This document shows, piece by piece, positions 1 through 7,980 of a DNA stretch of 33,078 nucleotides. Location of the stretch: assembly GCA_003508005.1 (NCBI GenBank), contig DNUE01000001.1, positions 40,201-73,278 on the forward strand. Reading direction: 5' to 3'. The notes beneath the pieces are model-generated. The model searched no databases, had not been told where the DNA came from, and was given only the letters and a program-made list of their open reading frames with translations. This DNA is from Desulfobulbaceae bacterium. Lineage in GTDB: Bacteria > Desulfobacterota > Desulfobulbia > Desulfobulbales > Desulfobulbaceae. The number at the start of each line of letters is the position of its first letter. Position 1 is the first letter of the stretch. The position numbers and the translations under genes were made by a program.

Positions 1-840
1 AACATCGGCGGCTCTTTATTCCAGGCCTATCCGGCCTGCGGTTCCTTCACCGGGTCGGCCATCAACCTGCAGGCCGGTGCCAAGACCGGCTTTGCCATGG
101 TGTTCAACGGGATTTTTGTCGCCGCCACCCTGCTGTTTCTCACCCCTTTACTCTATCATTTGCCCAAGGCGGTACTGGCCTCGATCATTGTCCTGGCGGT
201 CACCGGCCTTGTCACCCCCCAGGCCCTCAAGCACACCTGGAAGGCCAGTCGCCCCGACGGCGTGGTGGCCCTGGTCACCTTCACGGTCACCCTGCTGGCA
301 GCGCCTCATCTGGACAAGGGCATCATTATCGGCACAACCCTTTCCATCGGGCTTTATCTCTACCGCACCATGGCCCCACGCGTTGCCGTTCTCGGTCGCC
401 ATGATGACGGTACCCTGCGGGACCTCAAGATCAATCCCAACCTGACGACCTCGGCGCTGGTGACCGCGATGAGATTTGACGGCTCGCTGTATTTTGCCAA
501 CATCGCTCACTTCGAGGATGCCATCCTGGAATCGGTTGCGGAGAACAAAGAGGCAAAATATCTTCTGGTGGTTGGCGACGCCATTAACTATATCGATTCT
601 TCGGGTGAGGAGATGATCCACCATCTGGTGGCGCAGCTGCGCGGCTCGGGGGTCGAGCTCGTCTTTTCCGGTCTGAAAAAGCAGATTCTCGATGTGATGC
701 GAGCCACCGGTCTCTTCAACCTGATAGGAGAACAGAACATCTTCGCCACCGAGGACCTGGCGCTGGCCGCCATCTTTCAGCGTCTGGGCGAAGAGGCCAA
801 AAATGACGCGCTGTTCACCAGCCTGCAGCAGCATACCTGA
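1..840 (+). CDS. SulP family anion permease, C-terminal part with STAS domain (5' truncated by window edge)
   Basis: The frame is open from base 1, so the N-terminal half lies outside the window. The first codons read NIGGSLFQAYPACGSFTGSA and continue to an INLQAGAKTG stretch, which matches the conserved SulP core motif before the last transmembrane helices. Several hydrophobic segments follow (for example around codons 33-55 and 58-75). From about codon 125 the protein becomes a soluble STAS domain, with the typical loop NYIDSSGEE near codons 197-205. SulP proteins carry sulfate, bicarbonate or related anions across the inner membrane, and the STAS domain regulates transport. The substrate cannot be told from this fragment. 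Sulfate would suit a sulfate reducer, but bicarbonate is equally possible. No clear terminator follows the stop codon. Confidence 0.9.
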   Translation, partial: NIGGSLFQAYPACGSFTGSAINLQAGAKTGFAMVFNGIFVAATLLFLTPLLYHLPKAVLASIIVLAVTGLVTPQALKHTWKASRPDGVVALVTFTVTLLAAPHLDKGIIIGTTLSIGLYLYRTMAPRVAVLGRHDDGTLRDLKINPNLTTSALVTAMRFDGSLYFANIAHFEDAILESVAENKEAKYLLVVGDAINYIDSSGEEMIHHLVAQLRGSGVELVFSGLKKQILDVMRATGLFNLIGEQNIFATEDLALAAIFQRLGEEAKNDALFTSLQQHT

Positions 841-909
841 TCCGGGCCAGCGGGATAGGCAGGCCGGAGCTTCCCGCAGCCTAATTCAATTCAGCCGCAA
901 ACCAACCTT

Positions 910-1065
910 ATGCACGAAGCCCTGATCGCCGCCGGTTTCCTTCTCGCCCTGGCCTTCAGCATGGTCGGGGTCTTCATCCTTGGCTGGCTATGGAGATCGC
1001 CTGCTCCCCCGGGGAGGAACGAGGCCGGCTGCCACGGGACGACCAGGCCAAGGTCCCCGTCATAA
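910..1065 (+). CDS. Possible small membrane protein (51 aa), unrecognised
   Basis: A short reading frame begins MHEALIAAGFLLALAFSMVG and holds one convincing hydrophobic helix (about residues 5-27) followed by a Trp/Arg boundary and a short polar tail. No good ribosome binding site precedes the ATG and I recognise no family. It sits between the SulP gene and the promoter of the Kelch-protein gene. It may be a real single-pass peptide, a remnant of a larger membrane gene, or chance. Confidence 0.22.
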   Translation: MHEALIAAGFLLALAFSMVGVFILGWLWRSPAPPGRNEAGCHGTTRPRSPS

Positions 1066-1104
1066 AGGCAAGTTGAGGTTGCCCGTCGCCTTTCCCACCC
1101 GTAA

Positions 1105-1134
1105 TTGACATCACGTATCACCTGGTGCTAAAAT
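1105..1134 (+). promoter_or_regulatory. Sigma-70-type promoter for the Kelch-protein gene
   Basis: A perfect -35 box TTGACA (1105-1110), an 18-base spacer and a -10 box TAAAAT (1129-1134) lie about 90 bases upstream of the start codon at 1223. Within the leader, TTCCCGC (1167-1173) can pair with GCGGGAA (1179-1185) to form a small stem-loop. The box matches are seen in the sequence; use of the promoter is inferred. Confidence 0.55.
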
Positions 1135-1222
1135 AACAACGACGGTGTTGCCACGAAAAATATCCCTTCCCGCCGGTTGCGGGAACGGGTGAAGACATTG
1201 TTCGAGAAATGAGGAGGGTGGG

Positions 1223-2734
1223 ATGAAGCGATTCTGTGTACGATTTGTTATTGTGCCTCTGTTTGTCTTGTGCTCCCTTCAGACGGCCCAGGCCGCTGAT
1301 GCCCTGCTGTTCGAAGGATTTGCGGATATCACCACCCTGGCCGGCGCCGGCTGGGCCTTCAGCAACCAGAGCGATCCGGTCGGCGCAACCGGCTGGTTCC
1401 AGGGCAATGACACGGTATTTCCGGCCCAGGCAGGCGATCCCACGGCCTATATTGGCGCCAATTACAACGGCACTGCCGGTGCCGGCACCATCAGCACCTG
1501 GCTGATCACCCCGCCCATGGATTTCGGCTAGAACAGCAAGATCGCCTTCTGGACCCGCACCGCAAGTGGGTCAAGCTGGCCGGACCGCCTGGAGGTCCGC
1601 CTGAGCACCAACGGCGCCAGTACCAGCACCGGTTCCTCGGCAACCGATGTCGGCGACTTCACCACCCTGCTCCTCGCGATCAACCCCACCCTCGCGGTGG
1701 GCGGCTATCCGGACGCATGGACCCGGTATGAGGCGAATATTGATTTCACCGGCGCTGGCCGCATCGCCTTCCGCTATTTCGTCACCGATGGCGGGCCGTC
1801 CGGCTCCAACTCGAACTACATCGGCATCGATACGGTGGAAGTGACCAGTGACACGGGATGGGAGGCGGTAACCTCGCTCAATACTCCCCGCTCGCGTCCT
1901 GCGATGGCCTTCTTCCCACAGAACGGAAGATACTATGTGCTCGGCGGAGAGTCCTTTGGCAACAGAGACATTCCCATTGAAGAATATGATTTGAAGGCAG
2001 ATACCTGGACCAACCGGGCAAACCTGCTCGTTGGTGTATCCAATACCGGCGCGGCAACGGTTGGCGGCTATATATATGTCCCCGGCGGCTACGACGGGAG
2101 TATTGGCCGAAATGAAATGCAGCGCTTCAACCCCCTGGCAAACAGTGTCTCGTTGATGGCGCCCATGCCGAAAGGAAACTCTGCCCACGCGGTTGTTGCC
2201 GCAGGTAAAAGGGTTTATGTTCTTGGCGGTTCAGCCTCGGGCCCCGGCACCACAAATTATTTCTACGACACTGAAGGTGACTCCTGGGCGGCGGGCTCTC
2301 CTGTTCCAACTCCTGTATCCTATGCAGCGGCAGCGTACGATGGCACATACATCTATCTTGTTGGCGGCACAGGGGACAGCAATGCGGTCCAGCGATATAA
2401 TCCTCTCACCGATCAATGGGATACCGCTGCGCCGATGCTGACAGGCCGGGCCGGCCCTGCCGCGTTTTATGACGGCACGCGTCTTTGGGTTGTCGGCGGC
2501 GGATGGAACAGTTATCTGAGCAGCACGGAATACTACCAGGACGGAACCTGGATAATCGGGCCAACCATGAATACCGGTGTTCGGACAGTTGCGGCTGCGT
2601 ACGGCAAAGGGGTCGCCCTCAAGGCGGGCGGTTATAATGGCTCATACTCGGGCGCGGCGGAGAAACTGGTTATCAACAGAGCTTTTCCCTGGCCTATGTT
2701 CCTGCCGGCGATAACCCACAGCGCACAGCCCTGA
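1223..2734 (+). pseudogene. Secreted choice-of-anchor J / Kelch-repeat protein interrupted by an in-frame TAG
   Basis: The start at 1223 follows a strong GAGGAGG ribosome binding site. Residues 1-24 are a Sec signal peptide ending QTAQA. A choice-of-anchor J (jelly-roll) domain follows, with the segment WLITPPMDFG just before a TAG at 1529-1531 (codon 103). The same frame then continues without a break: NSKIAFWTRT is the next strand of the same domain. About six Kelch-like blades follow, each with a Gly-Gly pair such as YYVLGGES, VYVLGGSA, YLVGGTG and LWVVGGG. The C-terminus ends in a hydrophobic tail, WPMFLPAI. A CAG-to-TAG change would explain the lesion. Read through, the product would be about 503 residues, exported and possibly surface-bound. 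Without readthrough only a useless 102-residue piece is made. A downstream start at 1697 would lack the signal peptide. Confidence 0.8.
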
Positions 2735-2941
2735 TCGGCAACCGGCCCAGGCATGCTGTTGCCTGCAATTGGCGCAGCTTGCCTGGTGCCGGGGCGATCC
2801 GCAACACCAGCACGGCCTGTTCAAGCCGCGTTCCTCTTCGACAGTTCTTTTCGTTCAGCTCCGTGCGCCGGCCCTGGTGGTCACCCCGCGCCGCGGATAC
2901 TCCTGCGGGCGCTGTCCGCAAGGGCGCCGCGTTGCCGGCCG
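2735..2941. other. Convergent intergenic spacer, nothing recognised
   Basis: This 207-base GC-rich spacer lies between the converging Kelch-protein gene and the MBL-fold gene. I see no convincing coding potential on either strand and no hairpin followed by a T-run. Confidence 0.4.
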
Positions 2942-3685
2942 TTACGGCATGCGGCGGATGCGCACCTCGATATCCTTGGCATCCTTGAGCAGCGCGATGA
3001 GCCGGCTGGTGTCGGTCTCGCCGAAGTGATAAGGGTAGAGGACCTTGGGCCGGAAGGCCAGGGCTGCGTCGGCCACCATCTCCGGGGTCATGGTGTAGGG
3101 CAGGTTCATGGGCAGGAAGGCAACGGCGATGTTCTGCAGCGCCTTCATTTCCGGGGTGTTCTCGGTATCGCCGGCAATGTAGATCATGGTTTCGCCAAAG
3201 GTCAGGACATAGCCGTTGCCCTCGCCCTTGGGGTGAAAGAACTGGCCGTTGTCGCGTTTATGCACCAGGTTGTAGGCGGGAACTGCCTCTATCCTGATCC
3301 CCTGCACGGTGTTGCGGTCGCCATTTCGCATGACCATGCCGCCGGACACTTTCTCTGCGCATATCTCGGTGAGGAGAAGATCGGTTTTTTCGGTACGCAC
3401 CGCGTTCAGGGCCGTCTCGTCCAGGTGGTCCTGATGATGATGAGTCAGCAGGATCAGATCCGCCTTGGGCAGGGCCGTGTAATCGCCCGCCTTGCTGAAG
3501 GGGTCGATATGGATAACTTTGCCTTGGAACTGGAGCATCAGGGAGCCGTGGCCGATAAAGGTAATTTCCACATTGCCGGCCGCGGTGGCGATGGTGTCCT
3601 TCTCCAGGCCCTCGTCAGCGTGCGCGGCGAAAACCATGCATGTCCAAAGCAGTGTGCCGACGGCAAGACCAGTCATCAGTTTCAT
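2942..3685 (-). CDS. Secreted metallo-beta-lactamase-fold hydrolase
   Basis: The ATG at 3685 is preceded by AGGAGG at good spacing, so I prefer it to the start 33 bases upstream. The 247-residue product has a Sec signal peptide (residues 1-23, ending AAHA). Residues 82-87 are the metal-binding motif HHHQDH within LLTHHHQDHLDE, preceded by the GHGSLML strand. Later metal-ligand candidates are the Asp in IAGDTEN and the His in YPYHFGET. This arrangement matches the UPF0173-like branch of the MBL superfamily, which includes lactonases and phosphodiesterase-like hydrolases. The substrate is unknown. The signal peptide implies a periplasmic location. It follows the ICMT-like gene by about 100 bases on the same strand, so the two may share a transcript. 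Confidence 0.87.
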   Translation of the reverse strand: MKLMTGLAVGTLLWTCMVFAAHADEGLEKDTIATAAGNVEITFIGHGSLMLQFQGKVIHIDPFSKAGDYTALPKADLILLTHHHQDHLDETALNAVRTEKTDLLLTEICAEKVSGGMVMRNGDRNTVQGIRIEAVPAYNLVHKRDNGQFFHPKGEGNGYVLTFGETMIYIAGDTENTPEMKALQNIAVAFLPMNLPYTMTPEMVADAALAFRPKVLYPYHFGETDTSRLIALLKDAKDIEVRIRRMP

Positions 3686-3788
3686 TTTCGTTCCTCCTTT
3701 TGGGTATTGATTCAGCATAAATTATTGAAATCAATAGATCTTATTCTTATGGCCGGCTCTTCACTGCCTGGCGTGATACCGGGCAAAA

Positions 3789-5009
3789 TCAGAAGGTGGG
3801 CATGGGGATCGTCCCCCACTTGTGCTCGCCAGTGGTCTGCACCACCGAAACCACCCGTTCGCCTGCATGATCGTAATCCACCAGCAGCGCGGGGGTGCGC
3901 TTCAGCCCCAGGGCAAAGAGTTCGGACGGTGGCACCGCCCTGCCGTCCCGGTCCGTAACCGAGACAAAGATAAAGCGGTCCACGTCGTAATCCGTCTCGC
4001 TGCCGCCCAGCGTGCCGATGAAATTGGAGAATATCCTGAAAAATTTGCCCAGGCCCCCCTTGAATTTGTGTTCGTGCCATTCGAGCACCTCGGGAAAGCG
4101 TTCGATGACCTCGTCGGAAAAGCGCCGGCTCTCGTCTGTCACCAGGGCGGTGAGAAAAAAGTCGCCGGGCATGATATAGGCCAGGTTGATCGTCCGGTGC
4201 GCCGCCAGAAAGGCGCGGACCTCCTCCGTGGCCAGAACCTGGCGGTACAGTTCCCTGACCTCGGCCGGTGGCCGCTGAAATACCGGCACCAGGGTCAGCC
4301 GGTCATCAGCCTGGACCGCCGGCAGCCTGCTGACCGTATAGCTCCTGAGGCCCATGGCCAGGAGAAGGGCCAGGATCATGACCAGCAGGTAACTTACGGC
4401 GATGGCGAACCACTTTGGCCGCAGCCAGCCGAACAGCGCCGCAAAAATTTTGCCGCCCGGCTCGCCGGGCAGAAACATCGGGATGCGTTCCATATACCTG
4501 GCGTACGCGACGGGTGCCTCGTGCTCCATCCGCCATTCCTCGTTGCGGGCGAGGAGATAGTAGACATAGAGCATGGTCACGTACAGGATCAGGATGATGA
4601 ACCGGGGCCAGTACAGGAGCAGGCCGAAGCCGGAGATCGCCAGGAACAGGTACTGCGGATGGCGGATTTTGGAGTAGAAGCTGAAGGTGACCACTCCCCG
4701 GCCGGTGAACCTGCCCCAGTACAGGGGGATCGCCGCGGTGAAAAAGAGGACCAGCCCCACCACCAGCAGGACCTGCAGATAGGAAATCGCGAGGATCAGG
4801 GGGTCCTGCAGGAAAACCATGTGCGGCAGGAAGAATTCGGTGGTCCAGCAGGTCAGGGGCGAGGCGCTCAGCCCCTGGAGAAACGGGGCATAGACCGAAT
4901 AGAAGTACAGGGCAAAGGGAGAAATCATGATGATGATTTCAATCCCGATCAGGCCGTAGGCCAGGATCGTACCCAAGAGCAGCAGTCTCTGACTCGGTGA
5001 AGGGGGCAT
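3789..5009 (-). CDS. ICMT/PEMT-like integral membrane protein with a C-terminal soluble domain
   Basis: With the ATG at 5009 the product is 406 residues. A TTG start 60 bases upstream is possible but has no better ribosome binding site. Residues 1-180 hold about five hydrophobic segments and the signature of isoprenylcysteine carboxyl methyltransferase and phospholipid N-methyltransferase families: KIRHPQYLFL (residues 114-123) and the block ARNEEWRMEHE with Y172 in the ARYMERIP region. Another helix at about 202-222 precedes a soluble region of about 180 residues that I do not recognise. Enzymes of this fold methylate lipid or thiol acceptors at the membrane using S-adenosylmethionine. Bacteria lack prenylated CaaX proteins, so the acceptor here is unknown. 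The soluble extension is unusual, since the core family is around 200 residues. Confidence 0.72.
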   Translation of the reverse strand: MPPSPSQRLLLLGTILAYGLIGIEIIIMISPFALYFYSVYAPFLQGLSASPLTCWTTEFFLPHMVFLQDPLILAISYLQVLLVVGLVLFFTAAIPLYWGRFTGRGVVTFSFYSKIRHPQYLFLAISGFGLLLYWPRFIILILYVTMLYVYYLLARNEEWRMEHEAPVAYARYMERIPMFLPGEPGGKIFAALFGWLRPKWFAIAVSYLLVMILALLLAMGLRSYTVSRLPAVQADDRLTLVPVFQRPPAEVRELYRQVLATEEVRAFLAAHRTINLAYIMPGDFFLTALVTDESRRFSDEVIERFPEVLEWHEHKFKGGLGKFFRIFSNFIGTLGGSETDYDVDRFIFVSVTDRDGRAVPPSELFALGLKRTPALLVDYDHAGERVVSVVQTTGEHKWGTIPMPTF

Positions 5010-5380
5010 GCTTCTTACCCGTGCTCGGAATATTCCACGGTCCGGTTGTCCTTCTTCAGGATATACCAAATGTTGGCAGGAGACCAGTTCTGATTCGTCT
5101 AATCCAACTGTGCTGCGCCTCTTTTCCCGGCTTCTGTTTGTACGTCGTCATTGCCCATCCCATGGGAGAGCATGCCGGGGCAATAACCGGCGATGATCTG
5201 TGAGTAGCAGTAATTGTAAGAAATATTTTTTAAATAATCGTTGACACTGGCCGTTATTCCACCAAAGATGGAAGCAATGGAGTGTACCTGAAGTACCACA
5301 GGCTGCTTACAAGTATAACGTTGCGCAAGCTAAATCAGACAGTGGCAACTGCTTTCAGATGCAAAACGTTGGGAGGTTTC
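5010..5380. other. Divergent regulatory spacer
   Basis: This 371-base region separates the divergent ICMT-like and second MBL genes. Part of it (about 5205-5245) is AT-rich. It contains the promoter candidate listed separately and no convincing gene. The minus-strand frame across 5099-5299 lacks any family resemblance or ribosome binding site. Confidence 0.45.
5241..5269 (+). promoter_or_regulatory. Weak promoter candidate for the second MBL gene
   Basis: A perfect TTGACA (5241-5246) is followed 17 bases later by AAAGAT (5264-5269), a poor -10 match. It lies about 110 bases upstream of the start at 5381, next to an AT-rich stretch that could act as an UP element. This is pattern matching only. 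Confidence 0.28.
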
Positions 5381-6310
5381 ATGAAGAGGGTAACAGTATT
5401 ATTCATTCCGCTAATTCTTTTTTGCTGTCTTTCAACATCAGGCCTAACGGCATTTGCGGACACCGGCCTGACGAAGATCGCGGGCAACGTCTATTCCTAT
5501 GTGGACGTAAAGAACAGCTCCCCGCAGAACAGCTTTGGCGCGAATGCGGGGATCGTCATCGGCAGGGATGGGATACTCGTCATCGACACCCTGGTCTCGG
5601 CCAGGGAGGCAAAGCGATTCATCGATGATATCCGCGCCATTTCCGACAAGCCGATCAGATATGTGGTCAATACCCACTATCACCTCGATCACTCGTTCGG
5701 GAACGCCGAGTTCGCCAAACTCGGAGCCATCGTGGTCGCCCATGCCAACGACCGGCAGACTATGCTCAGGATCGGCGAAGCGGCCCTGCAGGGCGCCAGG
5801 GAGTTCGGCCTTTCGGAGGCGGATTTGGCAGGGACCGCGCTGGCCTATCCGGTTGTCGCCTTTACCGACCGGATGGAGATAGACCTCGGCGACCAGATTG
5901 TCGAACTGATCCATCCCGGCCGGTCCCATACGGACGGCAGCATTGTTGTTTTCCTTTCTGACCAAAAGGTCCTCTTTGCCGGCGACGCGCTCTTCACCGG
6001 GTATCATCCCTTTCTGGCGGAAGGGAACCTGCCTGATTGGCTCAAGGCCATCGATGCCATTGCCGCGCTCGATGCGGATGTAATAATTCCGGGACACGGG
6101 CCGCTTTCCACCGGAAAAGACCTGGCCGACATGCAGGAGTATCTGGTCAGCTTTGATGCCATGGCAACAGCGCTTTCGGCCGAATCAAGCGATCCGGAGT
6201 ACGTCTTCGCCGAGATGCGGAAGGGGCTCCCGGCCAGGCCGGAGGGGGAATCGCTGATCAGGGCGAATATCATGATGAAATACCTCGCCGGGAAGGAAGG
6301 GAACAAATAG
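5381..6310 (+). CDS. Secreted metallo-beta-lactamase-fold hydrolase (B3/glyoxalase II-like)
   Basis: The ATG at 5381 follows GGGAGG, so the longer frame upstream is not used. The 309-residue product has a signal peptide (about residues 1-26, ending LTAFA). It carries a complete dinuclear zinc site: HYHLDH (99-104), His183 in GRSHTDG, Asp202 in FAGDALF and His239 in IPGHGPL. The region around NTHYHLDHSFGN resembles periplasmic MBL proteins of the quinoprotein-associated and subclass B beta-lactamase-like groups. The substrate cannot be assigned, and antibiotic hydrolysis should not be assumed. A PH-like membrane protein follows 42 bases downstream on the same strand. It is unrelated in detail to the other secreted MBL protein encoded at 2942-3685, so the two are not a recent duplication. 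Confidence 0.88.
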   Translation: MKRVTVLFIPLILFCCLSTSGLTAFADTGLTKIAGNVYSYVDVKNSSPQNSFGANAGIVIGRDGILVIDTLVSAREAKRFIDDIRAISDKPIRYVVNTHYHLDHSFGNAEFAKLGAIVVAHANDRQTMLRIGEAALQGAREFGLSEADLAGTALAYPVVAFTDRMEIDLGDQIVELIHPGRSHTDGSIVVFLSDQKVLFAGDALFTGYHPFLAEGNLPDWLKAIDAIAALDADVIIPGHGPLSTGKDLADMQEYLVSFDAMATALSAESSDPEYVFAEMRKGLPARPEGESLIRANIMMKYLAGKEGNK

Positions 6311-6352
6311 CGCAGGCATACCTTAGCAGGCTCTATTTAGGGAGCTGTCAGT

Positions 6353-6874
6353 TTGCAGACCGCCACGAAACAGACGGCCAGGGGGAGTCAGGCCTTCCCG
6401 CTCTCCGGCATGTCCCGTGATATCAGAATCCTGACGATGATTTGTCTCGCCATTCCGGTCGGGATGGCCATGGGGGCATTTCTCGGCGTCCGCGCCCTCA
6501 TCCTGCCGGCGATTCTCTGCGTTCCGATCTATGGCTGGGTGTGGCTGCTCTTCCGTCCCAGCATGTTCGTCATTCATCCGGATGTTATCGAAATCATCTG
6601 GCCCCTCAAACGCAGGACGATTGCGCGCGGAAGCATCGTGGCAGCGCGCCTGCTGAGTGCAAAGGAACTGAAGCGGGAGCTTGGATGGTGCCTGCGGGTG
6701 GGGGCCGGCGGCTTATGGGGGGGATTCGGCTGGCTGTGGACGCAGCGGCGGGGAATTGTCCAGATGTATCTCTCCCGGACGGATAACCTGGTCTGGCTTG
6801 AGCGCGGCAGCGAACGGCCATGGCTCATCAGTCCCGATAGGCCGGAGGAGTTCATCCGGGCATTGACAGTCTGA
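6353..6874 (+). CDS. Small membrane protein, bacterial-PH-like
   Basis: The start is TTG at 6353, supported by AGGGAG about eight bases upstream; an ATG at 6410 is the alternative. The 173-residue product has two hydrophobic segments (about 26-65), then a soluble domain beginning FVIHPDVIEIIWPLKRRTI. That pattern, with two helices followed by a beta-rich domain with basic residues and a C-terminal SPDRPEEFIRAL stretch, is typical of bacterial PH-domain membrane proteins, where the last motif is often D-P-E-F. The role of these proteins is generally unknown. It may be co-transcribed with the upstream MBL gene. Confidence 0.62.
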   Translation: MQTATKQTARGSQAFPLSGMSRDIRILTMICLAIPVGMAMGAFLGVRALILPAILCVPIYGWVWLLFRPSMFVIHPDVIEIIWPLKRRTIARGSIVAARLLSAKELKRELGWCLRVGAGGLWGGFGWLWTQRRGIVQMYLSRTDNLVWLERGSERPWLISPDRPEEFIRALTV

Positions 6875-6937
6875 AGGGTTAAGCAGTATCCTTGCTGATC
6901 AAGCGTATTGAGCCAGCGCCTCGCAGAGGTTGTTCCG

Positions 6938-7506
6938 ATGCTTTCCTTCCTTGTGGTGTGCAGTGCCTCCCTGCTGGTGGCTGGGCTGACCTGTATTCAG
7001 GCTTTGGCCTGGGTACCCCGCTCAAGCTGGTCATGGGCATGCTGATGCTCCTTTTCGCCCTCTTCGAGCTTCTGCCCTGCCTGCGGAACCTGAGGAGCGA
7101 TCGCCGCTATTTGCTCTTAGGCGGCATCCTTGCAGGATTCTTCGGGGTTTTTTCCGGCCATCAGGGTGCGCTTCGATCCGCCTTCCTGACCAAGGCGTGA
7201 ATTTCTCCCGAGGCCTTTGTCGGGACCAATGCGGTGATCGCCTGCATGGGGGATGCAGCCCGAATTGCCGCCTATGCCGGGGTCAGTCTCGGCAAAAAAT
7301 TCCTGGCCAAATTCACCATGCGCGCCATCCAGACCCTGACAGGCGCCCTCCTCCTGCTCATCGCCCTGGGATTGTCTTCCGGCCTGATCTTATCCGCCGA
7401 CAGAAAAAGTCATTTTTACGGCCGGTACCCCGGCCCCGTCCCTTCTGTGAAGAACACTTCACAACTTCAGAACATTTTGTCGGGAAAAATTCCCTTGATA
7501 AGTTGA
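6938..7506 (+). pseudogene. Decayed TSUP (TauE/SafE) sulfite/organosulfonate exporter-like gene
   Basis: The original start is probably ATG 6938 after AGAGG, reading MLSFLVVCSASLLVAGLT. The frame then shifts: the expected SGFGLGT continues only in the next frame (about 6990-7015). This is followed directly by LKLVMGMLMLLF, so the usual intervening helices of the N-terminal half appear deleted. The family hallmark SGHQGALRSAFLTKA ends at a TGA (7198-7200) where TSUP proteins have Gly; GGA-to-TGA would explain it. The same frame resumes ISPEAFVGTNAVIACMGD and continues to a final helix and the stop at 7504-7506. TSUP proteins export sulfite, sulfoacetate or related anions through the inner membrane. 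With a frameshift, a deletion and a nonsense codon this copy should be inactive. Confidence 0.82.
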
Positions 7507-7524
7507 TGTGAATTCGCCTATCAT
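7495..7524 (+). promoter_or_regulatory. Sigma-70-type promoter candidate upstream of the cytochrome gene
   Basis: TTGATA (7495-7500), an 18-base spacer and TATCAT (7519-7524) each match the consensus at five of six positions. The pair overlaps the end of the TSUP remnant and lies about 460 bases before the cytochrome start, which would give an unusually long leader containing the hairpin at 7641-7671. A closer promoter may exist that I cannot see. Confidence 0.4.
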
Positions 7525-7980
7525 TAAATATGACAAGCACCCAACAGGGGGAAATAATAACCTTCCGCCACCATGATTTTGATCTGTTATCCAGCGGATC
7601 GGCGTCGGAACAAGGAGCGGGAACATCCGTCCTGTGGCGCAGGATTTTTCCTGTCCTGCAGGAAAAATCCTCCCTTCCAGATCCAAATGCTTTCCGCCCT
7701 CCATCAACAATCTGCGTGCCCGCCCGCCCTGTTCATAACCTTCACTCCTATCATCAGTTCAGGCGTATTTTTTGCTTGTACCTATTTGATTTGCCCCGAA
7801 ATGGCTTGGCAATGGCATACAGCGGACGCACCCGTTCAACAGCCGAAAATGAAATGAAGCGATGAAGACAATGCGCGGAGATGCGATCACCGTTTTTTTT
7901 CGATTCTTTGCACCATCCCGGAGATGCGAATTGCCGGCACCCGGCTTTACCACCACTCAACAATTCAGGGAGGAAAAAGC
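7507..7980. other. Long non-coding leader/spacer before the cytochrome gene
   Basis: These 474 bases contain a promoter candidate, a perfect hairpin and no convincing gene. Open frames exist here (for example 7530-7865), but their translations look like low-complexity noise. I looked for the conserved core of c-di-GMP (GEMM) riboswitches, which often precede cytochrome genes in related bacteria, and did not find it. Confidence 0.45.
7641..7671. repeat. Perfect 13-bp inverted repeat (hairpin)
   Basis: AGGATTTTTCCTG (7641-7653) and CAGGAAAAATCCT (7659-7671) are exact reverse complements around the five-base loop TCCTG. No T-run follows on the plus strand, so it is not a standard intrinsic terminator. 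It could be an RNA stem in the cytochrome leader, a protein-binding dyad, or a dispersed palindromic element. Confidence 0.75.

Noticed and set aside
891..1121. Minus-strand 76-codon frame
   Set aside because: Basic low-complexity translation with no start signal; it overlaps the plus-strand promoter for the Kelch gene.
3822..5000. Long plus-strand open frame (about 390 codons) opposite the ICMT-like gene
   Set aside because: Its translation is rich in Gln, Gly, His and Arg without hydrophobic cores or motifs; it is the antisense shadow of the membrane protein gene.
5099..5299. Minus-strand 66-codon frame in the divergent spacer
   Set aside because: No family resemblance, no ribosome binding site, and it covers the likely promoter region.
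7198..7200. TGA read as glycine or selenocysteine in the TSUP gene
   Set aside because: The gene also has a frameshift and an N-terminal deletion, and no selenocysteine element is evident. A pseudogene explains all lesions.
7507..7980. c-di-GMP (GEMM) riboswitch upstream of the cytochrome
   Set aside because: The conserved purine-rich core and the GACGCAAAGCC-like segment are not present.
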